Notes: generated by a model from the letters alone, not told the origin. Counted from the first letter of the stretch, positions 16,948 through 26,170 are shown. The stretch: DNA of 64,000 nt from Helicobacter sp. NHP19-003 (GCF_019703305.1 NZ_AP024814.1:124001-188000), one strand, 5' to 3'. Numbers and translations: made by a program.

Positions 16948-18237
16948 TTAAAACGCATACAACACATTCATCACAAGCAAGCTGCTGCGTTTAAAGCCTG
17001 TGTCTTCACTGATGAGTTGCTGGCTATTGCTCTTGCTGGTGTAAATGGCGGGGGTTTCAAAACCTAGCCGCAAGTAAGTGAGCGGGATTTTTGTCCCCAC
17101 TTCAAAACGCAGATGGCGGTTGTAGGTGAAAGCCACGCCTAGATTAATCGTATAATCCACCTGTACTAGAGTGCGCCAAAGAGTGTCTGGGCTGCTAAAG
17201 CCTGCTTGCACCACTTGATTAAAGGCACTGTAGCGTTTGTCTTTTAACACCATAAGTCCCACGCCAAAGCCCGCATACGCCCCCAAAAAGTGCTTTCTTT
17301 GTTTTTCTAGGGGTGCGTCAAAGAGCAAGTCCATGTTTAAAGAACCCAGCCCATAAAAGAACCCTCCAAAGCCATGAGAGGTGGTGTTGCCATTGAGAGT
17401 GGCGTATTTGCCAAACCCGGGGATGAAGAGCAAATCCCCATAAATGCGGGTGCCAAAATAGGGGTTGAAGTATTGTTGGTAGCCCAGCTCCACATTCATC
17501 ATGTTCGCCGTTCCGCTTAAGTTTGGCAAGGTGCTAAAAATCTCTTGTTGCTCGGGAATTCCCAGCGCCACACTTTTGGCTTGTTGGCTGTGATAGGATT
17601 CGTCAATGATCCCCCAACCATAACCTCCGCCCAAGAAAAACCCGCTCTTTTCTTTGGCGATTTTATAACCTGCGGCCTTCTTTGCCCGTACGCCCTTTTT
17701 GGCATGTTTAAAATGCTTGTCCAAATAGTCTTTGGCGTATTCAAACTTCGTTTGGGGTTTGCCACCCAAGTCCGTGATTTGCTTTTTGAGGGTTTGGATT
17801 TGCTTGTCTAATGCATCCAAGTGTTCGGCGTTTTCAGTGTTGGGGTTTTCGGGCGCTTTGGAGGGCAAGACATGCAATGCATTTTCTCGGTCTTCTTGAG
17901 GTTGGTTGTTGGCGCGCTGGGGCTGTGGGGGCTGTGTGGTTTGTTGGGGTGTGGCGGGTTTGTTGGGGACAATCACGGGAACGGCTTTAGGGCTTTTGGA
18001 GGGCTGGATGGCCTGTTGCTGGGTTTGTCTAGGCCGCTGGTGTTGTTGGGGCTGTGGGGGCTGTTGTTCTGGTTGTTGCAACTCGCCTTCTGGGAATAGA
18101 TAGGGTTGTAAATTGTATTCAGGGCCACCCATGTGTGGATCTTCTTCAAGCATGTCGGAAACAGCCACTAAAGCGGGCAAAGGTTGGGCTTGCGCCCAAG
18201 CCCACACAAGTCCCATTGCCAAAAAAGTTCTCATCAA
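16948..18237 (-). CDS. Outer-membrane protein with Pro/Gln-rich N-terminal region
   Basis: 429 residues. The signal peptide ends near ...WAQA/QP. A proline/glutamine-rich stretch (about residues 50-120) and a short coiled coil (HLDALDKQIQTLKKQITDL) precede a C-terminal beta-barrel beginning at GFFLGGGYGWGI. The protein ends in phenylalanine (NVLYAF), the usual signal for barrel insertion. It is one of three consecutive OMP genes replacing the OMP set seen here in H. pylori. The function is unknown; adhesin or porin would be a guess. Confidence 0.8.
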   Translation of the reverse strand: MMRTFLAMGLVWAWAQAQPLPALVAVSDMLEEDPHMGGPEYNLQPYLFPEGELQQPEQQPPQPQQHQRPRQTQQQAIQPSKSPKAVPVIVPNKPATPQQTTQPPQPQRANNQPQEDRENALHVLPSKAPENPNTENAEHLDALDKQIQTLKKQITDLGGKPQTKFEYAKDYLDKHFKHAKKGVRAKKAAGYKIAKEKSGFFLGGGYGWGIIDESYHSQQAKSVALGIPEQQEIFSTLPNLSGTANMMNVELGYQQYFNPYFGTRIYGDLLFIPGFGKYATLNGNTTSHGFGGFFYGLGSLNMDLLFDAPLEKQRKHFLGAYAGFGVGLMVLKDKRYSAFNQVVQAGFSSPDTLWRTLVQVDYTINLGVAFTYNRHLRFEVGTKIPLTYLRLGFETPAIYTSKSNSQQLISEDTGFKRSSLLVMNVLYAF

Positions 18238-18242
18238 ATCCC

Positions 18243-18905
18243 TTAGAGTAAAAAGTTATAGCTGATGTAGTAGATGTTTCCGCCCGCAAAGGAATATGCA
18301 AAGGCGTGGCTGTATTTGAGCGGCGGGATTTTAAGCGCAAGCTCGATTCTATGGCGGGTGTTTAAGGTGAGTGCCACCCCCAAATTGACGAGCAAACCAA
18401 AACCATTGGGGTTGTTCTTAGCGTTGGGGTAGTCCTTATAGCCATTCCAACCCACCCCCAGCCCGCCAAAGACCCCCACTGCATATTTTTTATACTTGTC
18501 TATGGGTTTGTCCATCACTAAATCTAAATTCATGGTCGCAATTTGGTAGGTACTGGTTTGACCCGCTTGCAACACACTTTGCGCCACCCCGCCCAAATAC
18601 TCTCCATAAAAGCGCAACCCCGCCACTTCGCTGTGGCCCAAATACTTTTGGTAACCCACACGCACGCCATAGAGCAAGGGAAAGCCCTTATTAGTGATTC
18701 CATCGACTTTTAAATTCGTTTCTGCCAACACAAAGCCCAAAAACGGCCCGCTCTTTTTTTTTGCCATCTTTTGATCCAACTTGGCTTGTCTGGCTTCGTA
18801 AAGCTGCCCTTTGAGCATGTAAATCATGAACTGCTTTTCTTGGATGGCTGATCTAGCACTCAGCGCACACACACAAATGCATAAAACAAGGGGCTTAAAA
18901 GACAT
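18243..18905 (-). CDS. Helicobacter outer-membrane beta-barrel protein
   Basis: About 220 residues. I place the start at the ATG at 18905 (MSFKPLVLCICVCALSARSA), which gives a good signal peptide; an upstream start at 18926 adds seven residues. After a short Lys-rich segment the barrel begins at GPFLGFVLAETNLKVDG. Alternating strands such as YGVRVGYQKYLG and GVALTLNTRHRIELALKIP are shared with the neighbouring OMP, so they are paralogues. It ends YYISYNFLL, with Leu rather than Phe. Confidence 0.75.
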   Translation of the reverse strand: MSFKPLVLCICVCALSARSAIQEKQFMIYMLKGQLYEARQAKLDQKMAKKKSGPFLGFVLAETNLKVDGITNKGFPLLYGVRVGYQKYLGHSEVAGLRFYGEYLGGVAQSVLQAGQTSTYQIATMNLDLVMDKPIDKYKKYAVGVFGGLGVGWNGYKDYPNAKNNPNGFGLLVNLGVALTLNTRHRIELALKIPPLKYSHAFAYSFAGGNIYYISYNFLL

Positions 18906-19599
18906 ATTGATACCCCACATGCACAATCCCCCCCCACCATGAAATGTCTTTATTTGCCAGCAATTTAAACTCCAGCTCCACGCGGTTATGCCCGAAAAAG
19001 TTAAACGCCACCCCCGTGTTTGCCATCATCCCAAAAAACGAATTGGTGCTGATCCCTTGAGCGATCACGCCCACGCCCACGCCCAAAATAAAACCCACAG
19101 ACAAATACCGCCCCACGAAGGGCAACACCGGATCGATCATCAAATCTGCGTTGAGCATCGCACTTTGGTAGGCGATGCGCCCAAAACGCGATTGTTTAGG
19201 CACGCCCCCGATGTATTCGATGTAAATGCGCCGCCCGACCACATTAGGGCGGAAGGTCTTGGCAAAGAGTGAGGGGCGGAAGGTCTGGTAACCAAAGCGC
19301 ACTCCAATTGCCCATAAGTAGTTTAGATTATTGCCCGTAATGCTCGCACTGCCCGTGCGCTCCCTAATTTGGTTGTTGTAGAAAAAACCCGTGCTAAGCC
19401 CGATCATGAGGCCTGTCTTTTTCTCAGCATCCTTGATGTCGGTGATGAGTCGTTTCACATCTTTGTTGCTGTAGGTTTCGTAAAACTTAATGTATTTGTA
19501 ATACTTAGGGTCTAAATGTCCATAATCCACACTCTCCGACCCCCACAAAAAAAGCGGCAAAAGCAAAAAGGAGGCAAAAGCCCCACCATTTATCCTCAA
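18895..19599 (-). CDS. Helicobacter outer-membrane beta-barrel protein
   Basis: About 234 residues from a TTG at 19599, chosen because GGAG lies 6 bases before it and the product then starts with a signal peptide (MRINGGAFASFLLLPLFLWG). An ATG at 19632 would add 11 residues. The barrel begins at TGLMIGLSTGFFYNN and ends VGYQYVF with the terminal Phe. Strand patterns match the next gene (GVAFNFFGHNRVELEFKL). It overlaps that gene by 11 bp. It heads the leftward OMP-peptidase-minC-lpxC cluster. Confidence 0.75.
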   Translation of the reverse strand: MRINGGAFASFLLLPLFLWGSESVDYGHLDPKYYKYIKFYETYSNKDVKRLITDIKDAEKKTGLMIGLSTGFFYNNQIRERTGSASITGNNLNYLWAIGVRFGYQTFRPSLFAKTFRPNVVGRRIYIEYIGGVPKQSRFGRIAYQSAMLNADLMIDPVLPFVGRYLSVGFILGVGVGVIAQGISTNSFFGMMANTGVAFNFFGHNRVELEFKLLANKDISWWGGIVHVGYQYVF

Positions 19600-19646
19600 A
19601 TCATCACTCCAAACAGCTACAAAAGCGTACATGCAATTTTAGTCCT

Positions 19647-19655
19647 ATCATAGCA
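19647..19655 (-). promoter_or_regulatory. Extended -10 promoter for the OMP-to-lpxC operon
   Basis: TG-C-TATGAT on the minus strand, 15 bases before the alternative ATG at 19632 and 48 before the chosen TTG. Confidence 0.45.
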
Positions 19656-19664
19656 TTTTAAAGG

Positions 19665-19670
19665 TAAAAT
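19665..19670 (+). promoter_or_regulatory. -10 box for panB-ruvB
   Basis: TAAAAT lies 22 bases before the GTG start of panB, in a short divergent region. Confidence 0.4.
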
Positions 19671-19691
19671 GTCCTAAAAACTAGGTTATCC

Positions 19692-20498
19692 GTGAAAAAA
19701 ATCAACTTGAGTACCTTATACACCAAAAAACACCCCAAAGAGGGCAATAAAGCCACAAAGATCAGCGCGATCACGGCTTACGATGCCCTGTTTGCGTCCA
19801 TTTTTGATCCTATCATTGACTTCATTTTAGTGGGCGATAGCTTGAACATGAGCTTTAATGGCAAGCCAGACACCCTAAGCGCACATATGGATTTAATGCT
19901 TTACCACACCAAAGCAGTGTGTCAAGGGGCAAAGCGGGCGTTTGTGGTGGCGGACATGCCCTATGGTAGCTACAACACAACCAAACAAGCCGTGAAAAAC
20001 GCCATGCGTTTTTACCAAGAGAGCCTAGCCGATGCCGTGAAATTAGAAGGCGGGATGCAAAAAGCCCATATCATCAAGGCCCTCGTGGGTGAGGGCGTGG
20101 CGGTGATAGGGCATGTAGGGCTCTTGCCCCAAAGCGTGCGGGGCGTGGGGGGCTATAAGATCGTGGGTAAAAACGCACAAAGTGCGCAAAAGGTGCTAGA
20201 AGACGCTTTGTCGGTGCAAGAAGCGGGGGCAAGCCTAGTGGTCTTAGAGGGTGTGGTGGCGAGCGTAGCCACAGAGATCAGCGCAAAATTAGACATCCCC
20301 ACCATCGGCATAGGCAGCGGGGCGGGTTGCGATGGGCAGATTTTAGTTTTTAGCGACATGCTAGGGCTATTTAGTGCCTTTAAGCCCAAATTTGTGCGTA
20401 CCTACTTAGAGGGGGCTAGTTTAATTCAAGAAGCCCTAAAACGCTATGTTGCCGACATCCAAGGGGGCAACTTCCCTAGCCCTGAAGAGAGTTACTAA
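19692..20498 (+). CDS. panB: 3-methyl-2-oxobutanoate hydroxymethyltransferase
   Basis: 268 residues starting with GTG. PanB signatures are [57 protein letters not shown] and [25 protein letters not shown], which carry the metal-binding Asp and ketopantoate sites. It makes the first step of pantothenate synthesis. panC and panD are elsewhere in the window, so three pantothenate genes are present but unlinked. ruvB starts one base after its stop. Confidence 0.95.
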   Translation: MKKINLSTLYTKKHPKEGNKATKISAITAYDALFASIFDPIIDFILVGDSLNMSFNGKPDTLSAHMDLMLYHTKAVCQGAKRAFVVADMPYGSYNTTKQAVKNAMRFYQESLADAVKLEGGMQKAHIIKALVGEGVAVIGHVGLLPQSVRGVGGYKIVGKNAQSAQKVLEDALSVQEAGASLVVLEGVVASVATEISAKLDIPTIGIGSGAGCDGQILVFSDMLGLFSAFKPKFVRTYLEGASLIQEALKRYVADIQGGNFPSPEESY

Positions 20499-20499
20499 A

Positions 20500-21507
20500 A
20501 TGGATCGGGTCGTCAATTTAGAAAAGTTAGAGTTTGAAGAGCAAGAGAACCTCAGCCTAAGACCGCATTTATGGCAAGAATACATCGGGCAAGAGCCTTT
20601 AAAAAAACTCTTGCAAGTTTCGATCAACGCCACAAAGAAAAGGGGCGACACCTTAGACCATATTTTATTCTTTGGACCCCCGGGCCTTGGCAAAACCACT
20701 TTAAGCCACATCATCGCCCAAGAGTTAAACACCCCCATTAAAGTTACCACCGCCCCCATGATTGAAAAGACGGGGGATTTGGCCGCCCTGCTCACCAACC
20801 TAAAACCCCAAGAAATTTTATTCATTGATGAAATCCATCGCTTGAGCCCGGCCATTGAAGAGGTGCTTTATCCGGCTATGGAGGATTTTAGGTTAGACAT
20901 CATCATCGGCTCTAAGGCGGCGGCACAGACGATCAAGATCGATTTAGCCCCCTTCACACTCATCGGGGCGACCACAAGGGCGGGGATGTTAAGCAACCCC
21001 TTAAGAGACCGCTTTGGCATGCATTTTCGTATGGAGTTTTACAGCATAGAAGAGTTGCAAGCCATCATTACGCAGGCGAGTTTAAAACTCAAAAAACCCA
21101 TTGAACCGCCCGCAAGTTTAGAAATCGCCAAACGCTGTCGGGGTACGCCCAGAATTGCCCTGCGTTTGTTAAAACGGGTGCGCGATTTCGCAGACAGCTT
21201 TAACGAGGCGCAAATCAATTTAAAGACCACACAGCACGCCCTAGAAGCCCTGGGCGTGGATATGCATGGGCTAGATAGCCTAGATTTGCGTTATTTAAAT
21301 TTGCTGGTGGGCGCAAAGGGGCGGCCTTTAGGGCTCAACACTTTAGCCGCAAGCATGCACGAAGATGAAAGCACGCTTGAAGAAGTCATTGAGCCGTTTT
21401 TGTTGGCCAACGGCTATTTGGAGCGCACGGCCAAAGGGCGCATCGCCACGCCAAAGACTTATGAGGCGTTGAAGTTAAAACCGATAAAACATTTTTTGTT
21501 TGATTGA
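20500..21507 (+). CDS. ruvB: Holliday junction branch-migration ATPase RuvB
   Basis: 335 residues from the ATG at 20500 ([15 protein letters not shown]). An in-frame upstream ATG at 20446 lies inside panB and is unlikely. Motifs: [12 protein letters not shown] (Walker A), [11 protein letters not shown] (Walker B), [19 protein letters not shown] (sensor 1 and arginine finger) and the C-terminal winged helix ([19 protein letters not shown]). It drives branch migration with RuvA; ruvA and ruvC are not in the window. Confidence 0.95.
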   Translation: MDRVVNLEKLEFEEQENLSLRPHLWQEYIGQEPLKKLLQVSINATKKRGDTLDHILFFGPPGLGKTTLSHIIAQELNTPIKVTTAPMIEKTGDLAALLTNLKPQEILFIDEIHRLSPAIEEVLYPAMEDFRLDIIIGSKAAAQTIKIDLAPFTLIGATTRAGMLSNPLRDRFGMHFRMEFYSIEELQAIITQASLKLKKPIEPPASLEIAKRCRGTPRIALRLLKRVRDFADSFNEAQINLKTTQHALEALGVDMHGLDSLDLRYLNLLVGAKGRPLGLNTLAASMHEDESTLEEVIEPFLLANGYLERTAKGRIATPKTYEALKLKPIKHFLFD

Positions 21508-21583
21508 TGGTGGAGGATAGCGGGCTCGAACCGCTGGCCTCCTGCGTGCAAAGCAGGCGCTCTCCCAGCTGAGCTAATCCCCC
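21508..21583 (-). tRNA. tRNA-Ala (anticodon TGC)
   Basis: A complete cloverleaf of 76 nt with encoded CCA. The acceptor GGGGGAT pairs with ATCCTCC and contains the G3-U70 wobble that specifies alanine; the anticodon loop is TTTGCAC. It follows the ruvB stop directly on the opposite strand. Confidence 0.95.
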
Positions 21584-21601
21584 AAAGGTGGAGCTAAAAA
21601 A

Positions 21602-21678
<77 letters not shown>

Positions 21679-21712
21679 TCAAGTCTTTCAACCTAAAAAC
21701 ACGCATTTTATC

Positions 21713-21732
21713 CTAAATTTTCTAAAATTTAG
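21713..21732. promoter_or_regulatory. 20-bp perfect palindrome upstream of nixA, candidate operator
   Basis: CTAAATTTT-ct-AAAATTTAG has 9-bp arms and lies 22 bases upstream of the nixA -10 box, over the -35 position. This is where a repressor such as a nickel or iron regulator could act. It does not obviously match the H. pylori NikR consensus, so the regulator is not identified. Confidence 0.4.
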
Positions 21733-21751
21733 CTGAAATGTATTTGGCTGG

Positions 21752-21760
21752 TGCTACAAT
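21752..21760 (+). promoter_or_regulatory. Extended -10 promoter for nixA
   Basis: TG-C-TACAAT lies 37 bases before the nixA ATG. The same hexamer and extension occur upstream of the OMP gene at 30610. Confidence 0.5.
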
Positions 21761-21797
21761 GGCAGTATTACCAAAATTAGAAAAATAAGGTTTAAAA

Positions 21798-22790
21798 ATG
21801 CGTTTGTGGCTACCCTATGCATTGGCAGTTTTATTTTTACACATTTTGGGGCTGGTGTTGCTGGTCTTGGCACACAACCCCGTCTTTTACGGCGCGGCGC
21901 TCACGGCCTACTTCTTAGGCACTAAGCACGCCTTTGATGCCGACCACATCGCTTGCATCGACAACACCATCCGTAAACTCTCACAACAAAGGCAAAATCC
22001 TATGGGGGTGGGCTTTTACTTCTCAATGGGGCACTCTAGCGTGGTGATTGTGATGACGATTGTTACGGCTTTGGCTTTGCATTGGGCAAAAGAGCACACG
22101 CCCATGCTCGCACAAATCGGCGGTGTGGTGGGGACTTTGGTGTCTGGCTTTTTCTTGTTGGTGGTGGGGATTTTAAATGGCGTGATTTTAATCGACTTGT
22201 TTAAGGTCTTTAAGCGCACCCGCCACAACGCCCACGACGACCAAGAAGCACTAGAGCAACTCTTGCAAGAGCGCGGACTCTTAAACCGCTTTTTTAAGCC
22301 CCTCTTTGCCTTCATCTCCAAAAGCTGGCACATCTACCCCATTGGGTTGTTGTTTGGGCTGGGCTTTGACACGGCGAGCGAAATTGCTTTGCTCGCCCTC
22401 TCTAGCAGTGCCATTAAAGTGAGCTTTTTGGGGATGCTGTCCTTGCCTATCTTGTTTGCAGCGGGGATGAGTTTGTTCGACACTTGCGATGGGGTCTTTA
22501 TGGTAAAGGCTTATGACTGGGCGTTTAAAACCCCCTTGCGTAAAATTTATTATAACATCACCATCACGAGCTTAGGCGTGCTGGTGGCGTTGCTCATTGG
22601 GCTCATTGAGTTGTTTCAAGTGCTTAGCCAAAAACTCCACTGGGAGCTTACGGGGGTTTTGGGCTACTTACAGCATTTGGATTTTGGGGATTTGGGCTTT
22701 TATTTAGTGGGCTTGTTTGTGCTGGTGTGGGGGATTTCGTTTGCCATTTGGCATTTAAGCGGGCTAGAAAAACGCGCCCAAAGCGCTTAA
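21798..22790 (+). CDS. nixA: High-affinity nickel permease NixA (NiCoT family)
   Basis: 330 residues with about eight membrane helices. The metal signature HAFDADHIACIDN (44-56) in helix II is the hallmark of NiCoT nickel/cobalt permeases, and LGFDTASEIALLAL near residue 190 is the second conserved motif. It imports Ni2+ across the inner membrane for urease and hydrogenase, which fits the hypE/hypF genes later in this window. An AT-rich palindrome and extended -10 precede it. Its stop shares the 4-bp TTAA with the convergent pseudouridine synthase gene. Confidence 0.93.
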   Translation: MRLWLPYALAVLFLHILGLVLLVLAHNPVFYGAALTAYFLGTKHAFDADHIACIDNTIRKLSQQRQNPMGVGFYFSMGHSSVVIVMTIVTALALHWAKEHTPMLAQIGGVVGTLVSGFFLLVVGILNGVILIDLFKVFKRTRHNAHDDQEALEQLLQERGLLNRFFKPLFAFISKSWHIYPIGLLFGLGFDTASEIALLALSSSAIKVSFLGMLSLPILFAAGMSLFDTCDGVFMVKAYDWAFKTPLRKIYYNITITSLGVLVALLIGLIELFQVLSQKLHWELTGVLGYLQHLDFGDLGFYLVGLFVLVWGISFAIWHLSGLEKRAQSA

Positions 22791-23665
22791 TTTAGATACA
22801 GGGCGTAGCGTAAGCCATACAGGCTAAAGCTTAAGCCCACCGCCTCTAGGGCGAGCTTGGTTTTATGACGCCCAAACTCCCCGACAAAATCCGCCTTTTT
22901 CGCGTCTAAATACGCCCTAGCGTCCATATCCTCTATATAGAGCGGTTCGCCCACAAGGGGGTAACCCAAATAGCTTAAATGCAAGCGGATTTGGTGGGTA
23001 CGCCCCGTTAGGGGGATAACTTTTAAGCGGGTTTGGTTAGTTTGGGGGTCGTAGCTTTGTATCTCTATGGTGGTGGCGCTGAATTTGCCCGCTTTGTCAA
23101 TTTTTGAGCGCACGCCCAAATCCCCCCGGATGCTGGCAGGTTCCACAATGGGCAACACCACACTAAACGCCCCGCTGGCATATGCCCTTAAATCGCCCTG
23201 CACTAAGGCAGCATAGGTCTTCACGACTTGCCTAGAGCTAAACAACTCCCTTAAAGGCTTTTCGTGTGCTTTGGCTTGGCTGGTTAAAACAAGCCCGCTG
23301 GTTTCATAGTCTAGGCGGTGGATCAAGCGGGCTTGTGGGTTGTTGGCGTAAATGCTTTCATACAGGCTGTGCGTGGTGTAGTTTTTGGGGTGGCTGTAAA
23401 GGTTTTTAGGCTTGAAATAAAGAGCAAAATGGGGGGTGGCAAAAATGGGGGCAAATTCTGGGCAAGAAGTGGGCTTAAAAAAGAGCAAACGCACGGGTTC
23501 GTTTAAGATCTGCGCTTTGTGGATCTTTTGGCCTTGCAAAGTGGTTAAACGCCCCCGATCGATGTAGCTTTGGGCTTGCTTGAAATTACAGGCAAGAATC
23601 TCGGCGACAAATTTGGTCGCCTTGATGGGGGCTGTTGGGGCAAAAACTTCAGCGACAAAGGGCAT
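22787..23665 (-). CDS. RluA/RluD-family pseudouridine synthase
   Basis: About 292 residues from the ATG at 23665, which overlaps the pyrG stop as TAATG; an alternative ATG at 23674 adds three residues. The catalytic motif HRLDYETSGLVL contains the nucleophilic Asp, and LTGRTHQIRLHLSYLGYPLVG is the second RluA motif. An S4-like segment lies at the N-terminus (QSYIDRGRLTT). The RNA target is unknown. In H. pylori, as I recall, recJ lies between pyrG and this gene; here they are directly adjacent. Confidence 0.88.
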   Translation of the reverse strand: MPFVAEVFAPTAPIKATKFVAEILACNFKQAQSYIDRGRLTTLQGQKIHKAQILNEPVRLLFFKPTSCPEFAPIFATPHFALYFKPKNLYSHPKNYTTHSLYESIYANNPQARLIHRLDYETSGLVLTSQAKAHEKPLRELFSSRQVVKTYAALVQGDLRAYASGAFSVVLPIVEPASIRGDLGVRSKIDKAGKFSATTIEIQSYDPQTNQTRLKVIPLTGRTHQIRLHLSYLGYPLVGEPLYIEDMDARAYLDAKKADFVGEFGRHKTKLALEAVGLSFSLYGLRYALYLN

Positions 23666-25299
23666 TACATGCAAGCTTGCACAAACGCCTTAAAGAGCGG
23701 ATTAGGAGCGATGAGCCTTGAAGTGAACTCGGGGTGGTATTGCACGCCCAAAAAGAAGGGGTGGTCTTTAAGAGCCATCGCTTCGGTGAGATTTTGGCTG
23801 TGATCAAAGCTCTGCCCCACGACCTCTAAGCCATGTTTGGCGTAGCTCTCTAAATAGTCGGGGTTGATGGTGTAGCGGTGGCGGTGGCGCTCATAGACCT
23901 CTAGAGCGTTGTAGGTCTTGGCGATGAGTGAACCCTCTTTTAAGCTGATTTTATGCGTGCCAAGGCGCATGCTCGAGCCTTTATGCGTGGTGTTGGCTTG
24001 GCTCTCGAGCAGGTCAATGACCTTATGGGGGGCGTTTGTGTCAAACTCGCTGGAGTGTGCCCCTTTTAAGCCTAGCACATGGCGGGCAAATTCAATCACC
24101 ATCACCTGCGCCCCTAAGCACACCCCAAAGAAGGGCTTTTTAGACTCTCTAGCGTAGGTGATGGCGTTGATCATGCCCTCAATGCCCCTAGAGCCAAAGC
24201 CCCCGGGCACTAAGAGTCCATCCACGCTTTGTAAGGTGCGTGCCACCCTCTCTTTCAGCTGGGTTTCGCTTTCGCCCTCTTGCAACTCAAATTCCTCGCT
24301 GTTGATCAAGACGGGCTCGACTCTGACTTTTAAATGCGCCCCCACGCAAACCATGCTCTCTAAAAAGCTTTTATACGATTCGCTCAAATGCACATACTTG
24401 CCCACAAAGGCGATTTTTAGAGTTCTTTGGGGGTTTAAAATGTGATGCACCAAACCCGCCCACAAATCAAATTGGCGGTGATCGAGTTGAGCTTCCATGT
24501 TGAAGTGCTTGAAGAGCGCATCTAAAAGCCCCTCTTGTAGGTAGTTGGCCGGGCAGGCGTAAATGCTGGGTGCGTCTTTGGCTTGGATGACATTTTGCAC
24601 GGGCACATCACAACTGCTGGCGATCTTGGCTTTTAAATCCGCCCCCAAGTCTTGGCTGCAGCGGGCAAGAATGATGTTGGCACTCACGCCCAAGCGGCGC
24701 AACTCAATGATAGAGTGTTGCGTGGGCTTGGTTTTAAGCTCCTGGCTAGTGGCGATGTAGGGGACTAAAGTTACATGGATATTAGCCACTTGTTTAGAGC
24801 CCAGGGCGTTTTTCAGCTCTCTTATGGCCTCCAAATACACCATGCCCTCAATGTCGCCCACCGTGCCCCCCACTTCCACGATTAAAAAGTCTTTGCCCTG
24901 TCCGAGTTTTAAAATCCGCTCTTTGATCTCCTCCACAATGTGGGGGATGACCTGTATGGTTTTGCCTAAATACTGCCCCTGCCTCTCTTGTTCGATCACG
25001 CTTAAGTAAATCTGCCCGGTGGTGAAGTTATTTTCCTTAGAGAAGTCTTTATTCAAAAAGCGCTCATAGTGCCCGATGTCTAGGTCTGTTTCGCTCCCAT
25101 CAGCTGTAACAAAGACCTCGCCATGCTCAAAGGGGCTAAGCGTACCCGGATCTATGTTGATGTAAGGGTCGATCTTCAACATATCCACTTCAAAATGGCA
25201 CATTTTCAGCAAATGCGCCAGAGAGCTGGATGCCACGCCCTTGCCCAAGGAACTAAGCACTCCTCCCGTAATGAAAACAAATTTAGTCGTAATAGACAT
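23665..25299 (-). CDS. pyrG: CTP synthase
   Basis: 544 residues, the standard length. The N-terminal synthetase domain has KFVFITGGVLSSLGKGV and KIDPYINIDPGT. The C-terminal glutamine amidotransferase domain has the nucleophile in FFGVCLGAQ and the His-Glu pair in GVQYHPEFTS. It converts UTP to CTP with glutamine. It is followed by a pseudouridine synthase in a TAATG overlap. Confidence 0.96.
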   Translation of the reverse strand: MSITTKFVFITGGVLSSLGKGVASSSLAHLLKMCHFEVDMLKIDPYINIDPGTLSPFEHGEVFVTADGSETDLDIGHYERFLNKDFSKENNFTTGQIYLSVIEQERQGQYLGKTIQVIPHIVEEIKERILKLGQGKDFLIVEVGGTVGDIEGMVYLEAIRELKNALGSKQVANIHVTLVPYIATSQELKTKPTQHSIIELRRLGVSANIILARCSQDLGADLKAKIASSCDVPVQNVIQAKDAPSIYACPANYLQEGLLDALFKHFNMEAQLDHRQFDLWAGLVHHILNPQRTLKIAFVGKYVHLSESYKSFLESMVCVGAHLKVRVEPVLINSEEFELQEGESETQLKERVARTLQSVDGLLVPGGFGSRGIEGMINAITYARESKKPFFGVCLGAQVMVIEFARHVLGLKGAHSSEFDTNAPHKVIDLLESQANTTHKGSSMRLGTHKISLKEGSLIAKTYNALEVYERHRHRYTINPDYLESYAKHGLEVVGQSFDHSQNLTEAMALKDHPFFLGVQYHPEFTSRLIAPNPLFKAFVQACM

Positions 25300-25326
25300 G
25301 TTTAATCCTTGATAATCTTTGTGAAA

Positions 25327-25911
25327 TCAGCGTAGGCCGATCACTAAGTAGTTATTTTTTTGCTCGATCTTGTATTGATACCGCCCGTCTAGGACAATGA
25401 AATAGCGATAAAAACGATCGTGGGTCTCTATGGAAATGTTATGGACATATTTTTCATTCACTTCTATTTTTTGCCTAAAATCCTTTGCATCTCTATCAGT
25501 GTCGATGATGATCCTATAAGGGTTGATGAGCACAAAAGATCGTTGGATTTTATCCGAAGTGCGCAAATAAAGCTTATTGTCGTGTATCCAAAAATCGCGA
25601 TCTGCGATGCGGAAAATCTTGTCCTCTTGGCCCAAAATCGCCGCCTGTTGGGTAACCTTGATGGGGTAGTGCCAGTCTATGCGCTGGTTGATGTCCATGC
25701 TTTGGGTGTGTGTGGAAGCGTCCAAATTTTCATAAGTTAGGGTAACTTTTGTCAACACCCTAGCGGTGCTGGGCAAGTTGACATCCACATACCTAAAGTA
25801 ATCGGGCACTTCATCGCCCAACCCTATGTGTTCTATGCTCTTAGGTGGCTCAAAGGGGTCTTCTCTAGCGACCAAAGCTCCAAGCAATAAAAACACCCAC
25901 CACTTAGACAT
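25327..25911 (-). CDS. Exported AMIN-domain-like protein
   Basis: About 194 residues. I choose the ATG at 25911, which overlaps the upstream stop as TGATG. The signal peptide (MSKWWVFLLLGALVA) is followed by a beta-rich body with the AMIN-like segment FVLINPYRIIIDTD and a C-terminal YRYFIVLDGRYQYKIEQ. AMIN domains target periplasmic proteins to peptidoglycan at division sites. Its coupling to an FtsB-like gene supports an envelope or division role, by inference. Confidence 0.75.
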   Translation of the reverse strand: MSKWWVFLLLGALVAREDPFEPPKSIEHIGLGDEVPDYFRYVDVNLPSTARVLTKVTLTYENLDASTHTQSMDINQRIDWHYPIKVTQQAAILGQEDKIFRIADRDFWIHDNKLYLRTSDKIQRSFVLINPYRIIIDTDRDAKDFRQKIEVNEKYVHNISIETHDRFYRYFIVLDGRYQYKIEQKNNYLVIGLR

Positions 25912-26162
25912 CAAGGCCGCCCATTTTTTAAAGGCTCCAACTCTTTGAGCTCAAAGAGTTGTTTTTGCAATTTGGCGTTTTCGTACTGCAAATTTTGCAC
26001 CCTTTCGTATAATTTGGCTTGCCGTACTTTTAGGCGTGTCAACACTTCGTAAGAATTATCCCCAAAGAGCAAACAGCCCACATACACCCCCAAAGCCACA
26101 GCGATCCCAAAGATCACCAACAGCCCCCGATACGCATAAAGCCACTGCCACACGCGCCACAC
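25911..26162 (-). CDS. FtsB/DivIC-like septum formation initiator protein
   Basis: 83 residues: one N-terminal TM helix (GLLVIFGIAVALGVYVGCLLF) followed by a coiled coil (LKVRQAKLYERVQNLQYENAKL), the shape of FtsB/DivIC proteins that bridge late divisome members. It starts 8 bases after the recA stop and overlaps the AMIN gene. In H. pylori an enolase gene lies between recA and this gene, as I recall, but it is absent here. Confidence 0.75.
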   Translation of the reverse strand: MWRVWQWLYAYRGLLVIFGIAVALGVYVGCLLFGDNSYEVLTRLKVRQAKLYERVQNLQYENAKLQKQLFELKELEPLKNGRP

Positions 26163-26170
26163 TAAAACCC

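Noticed and set aside
18895-18926. Longer start for the middle OMP gene at 18926
   Set aside because: The shorter start at 18905 gives a proper signal peptide and less overlap.
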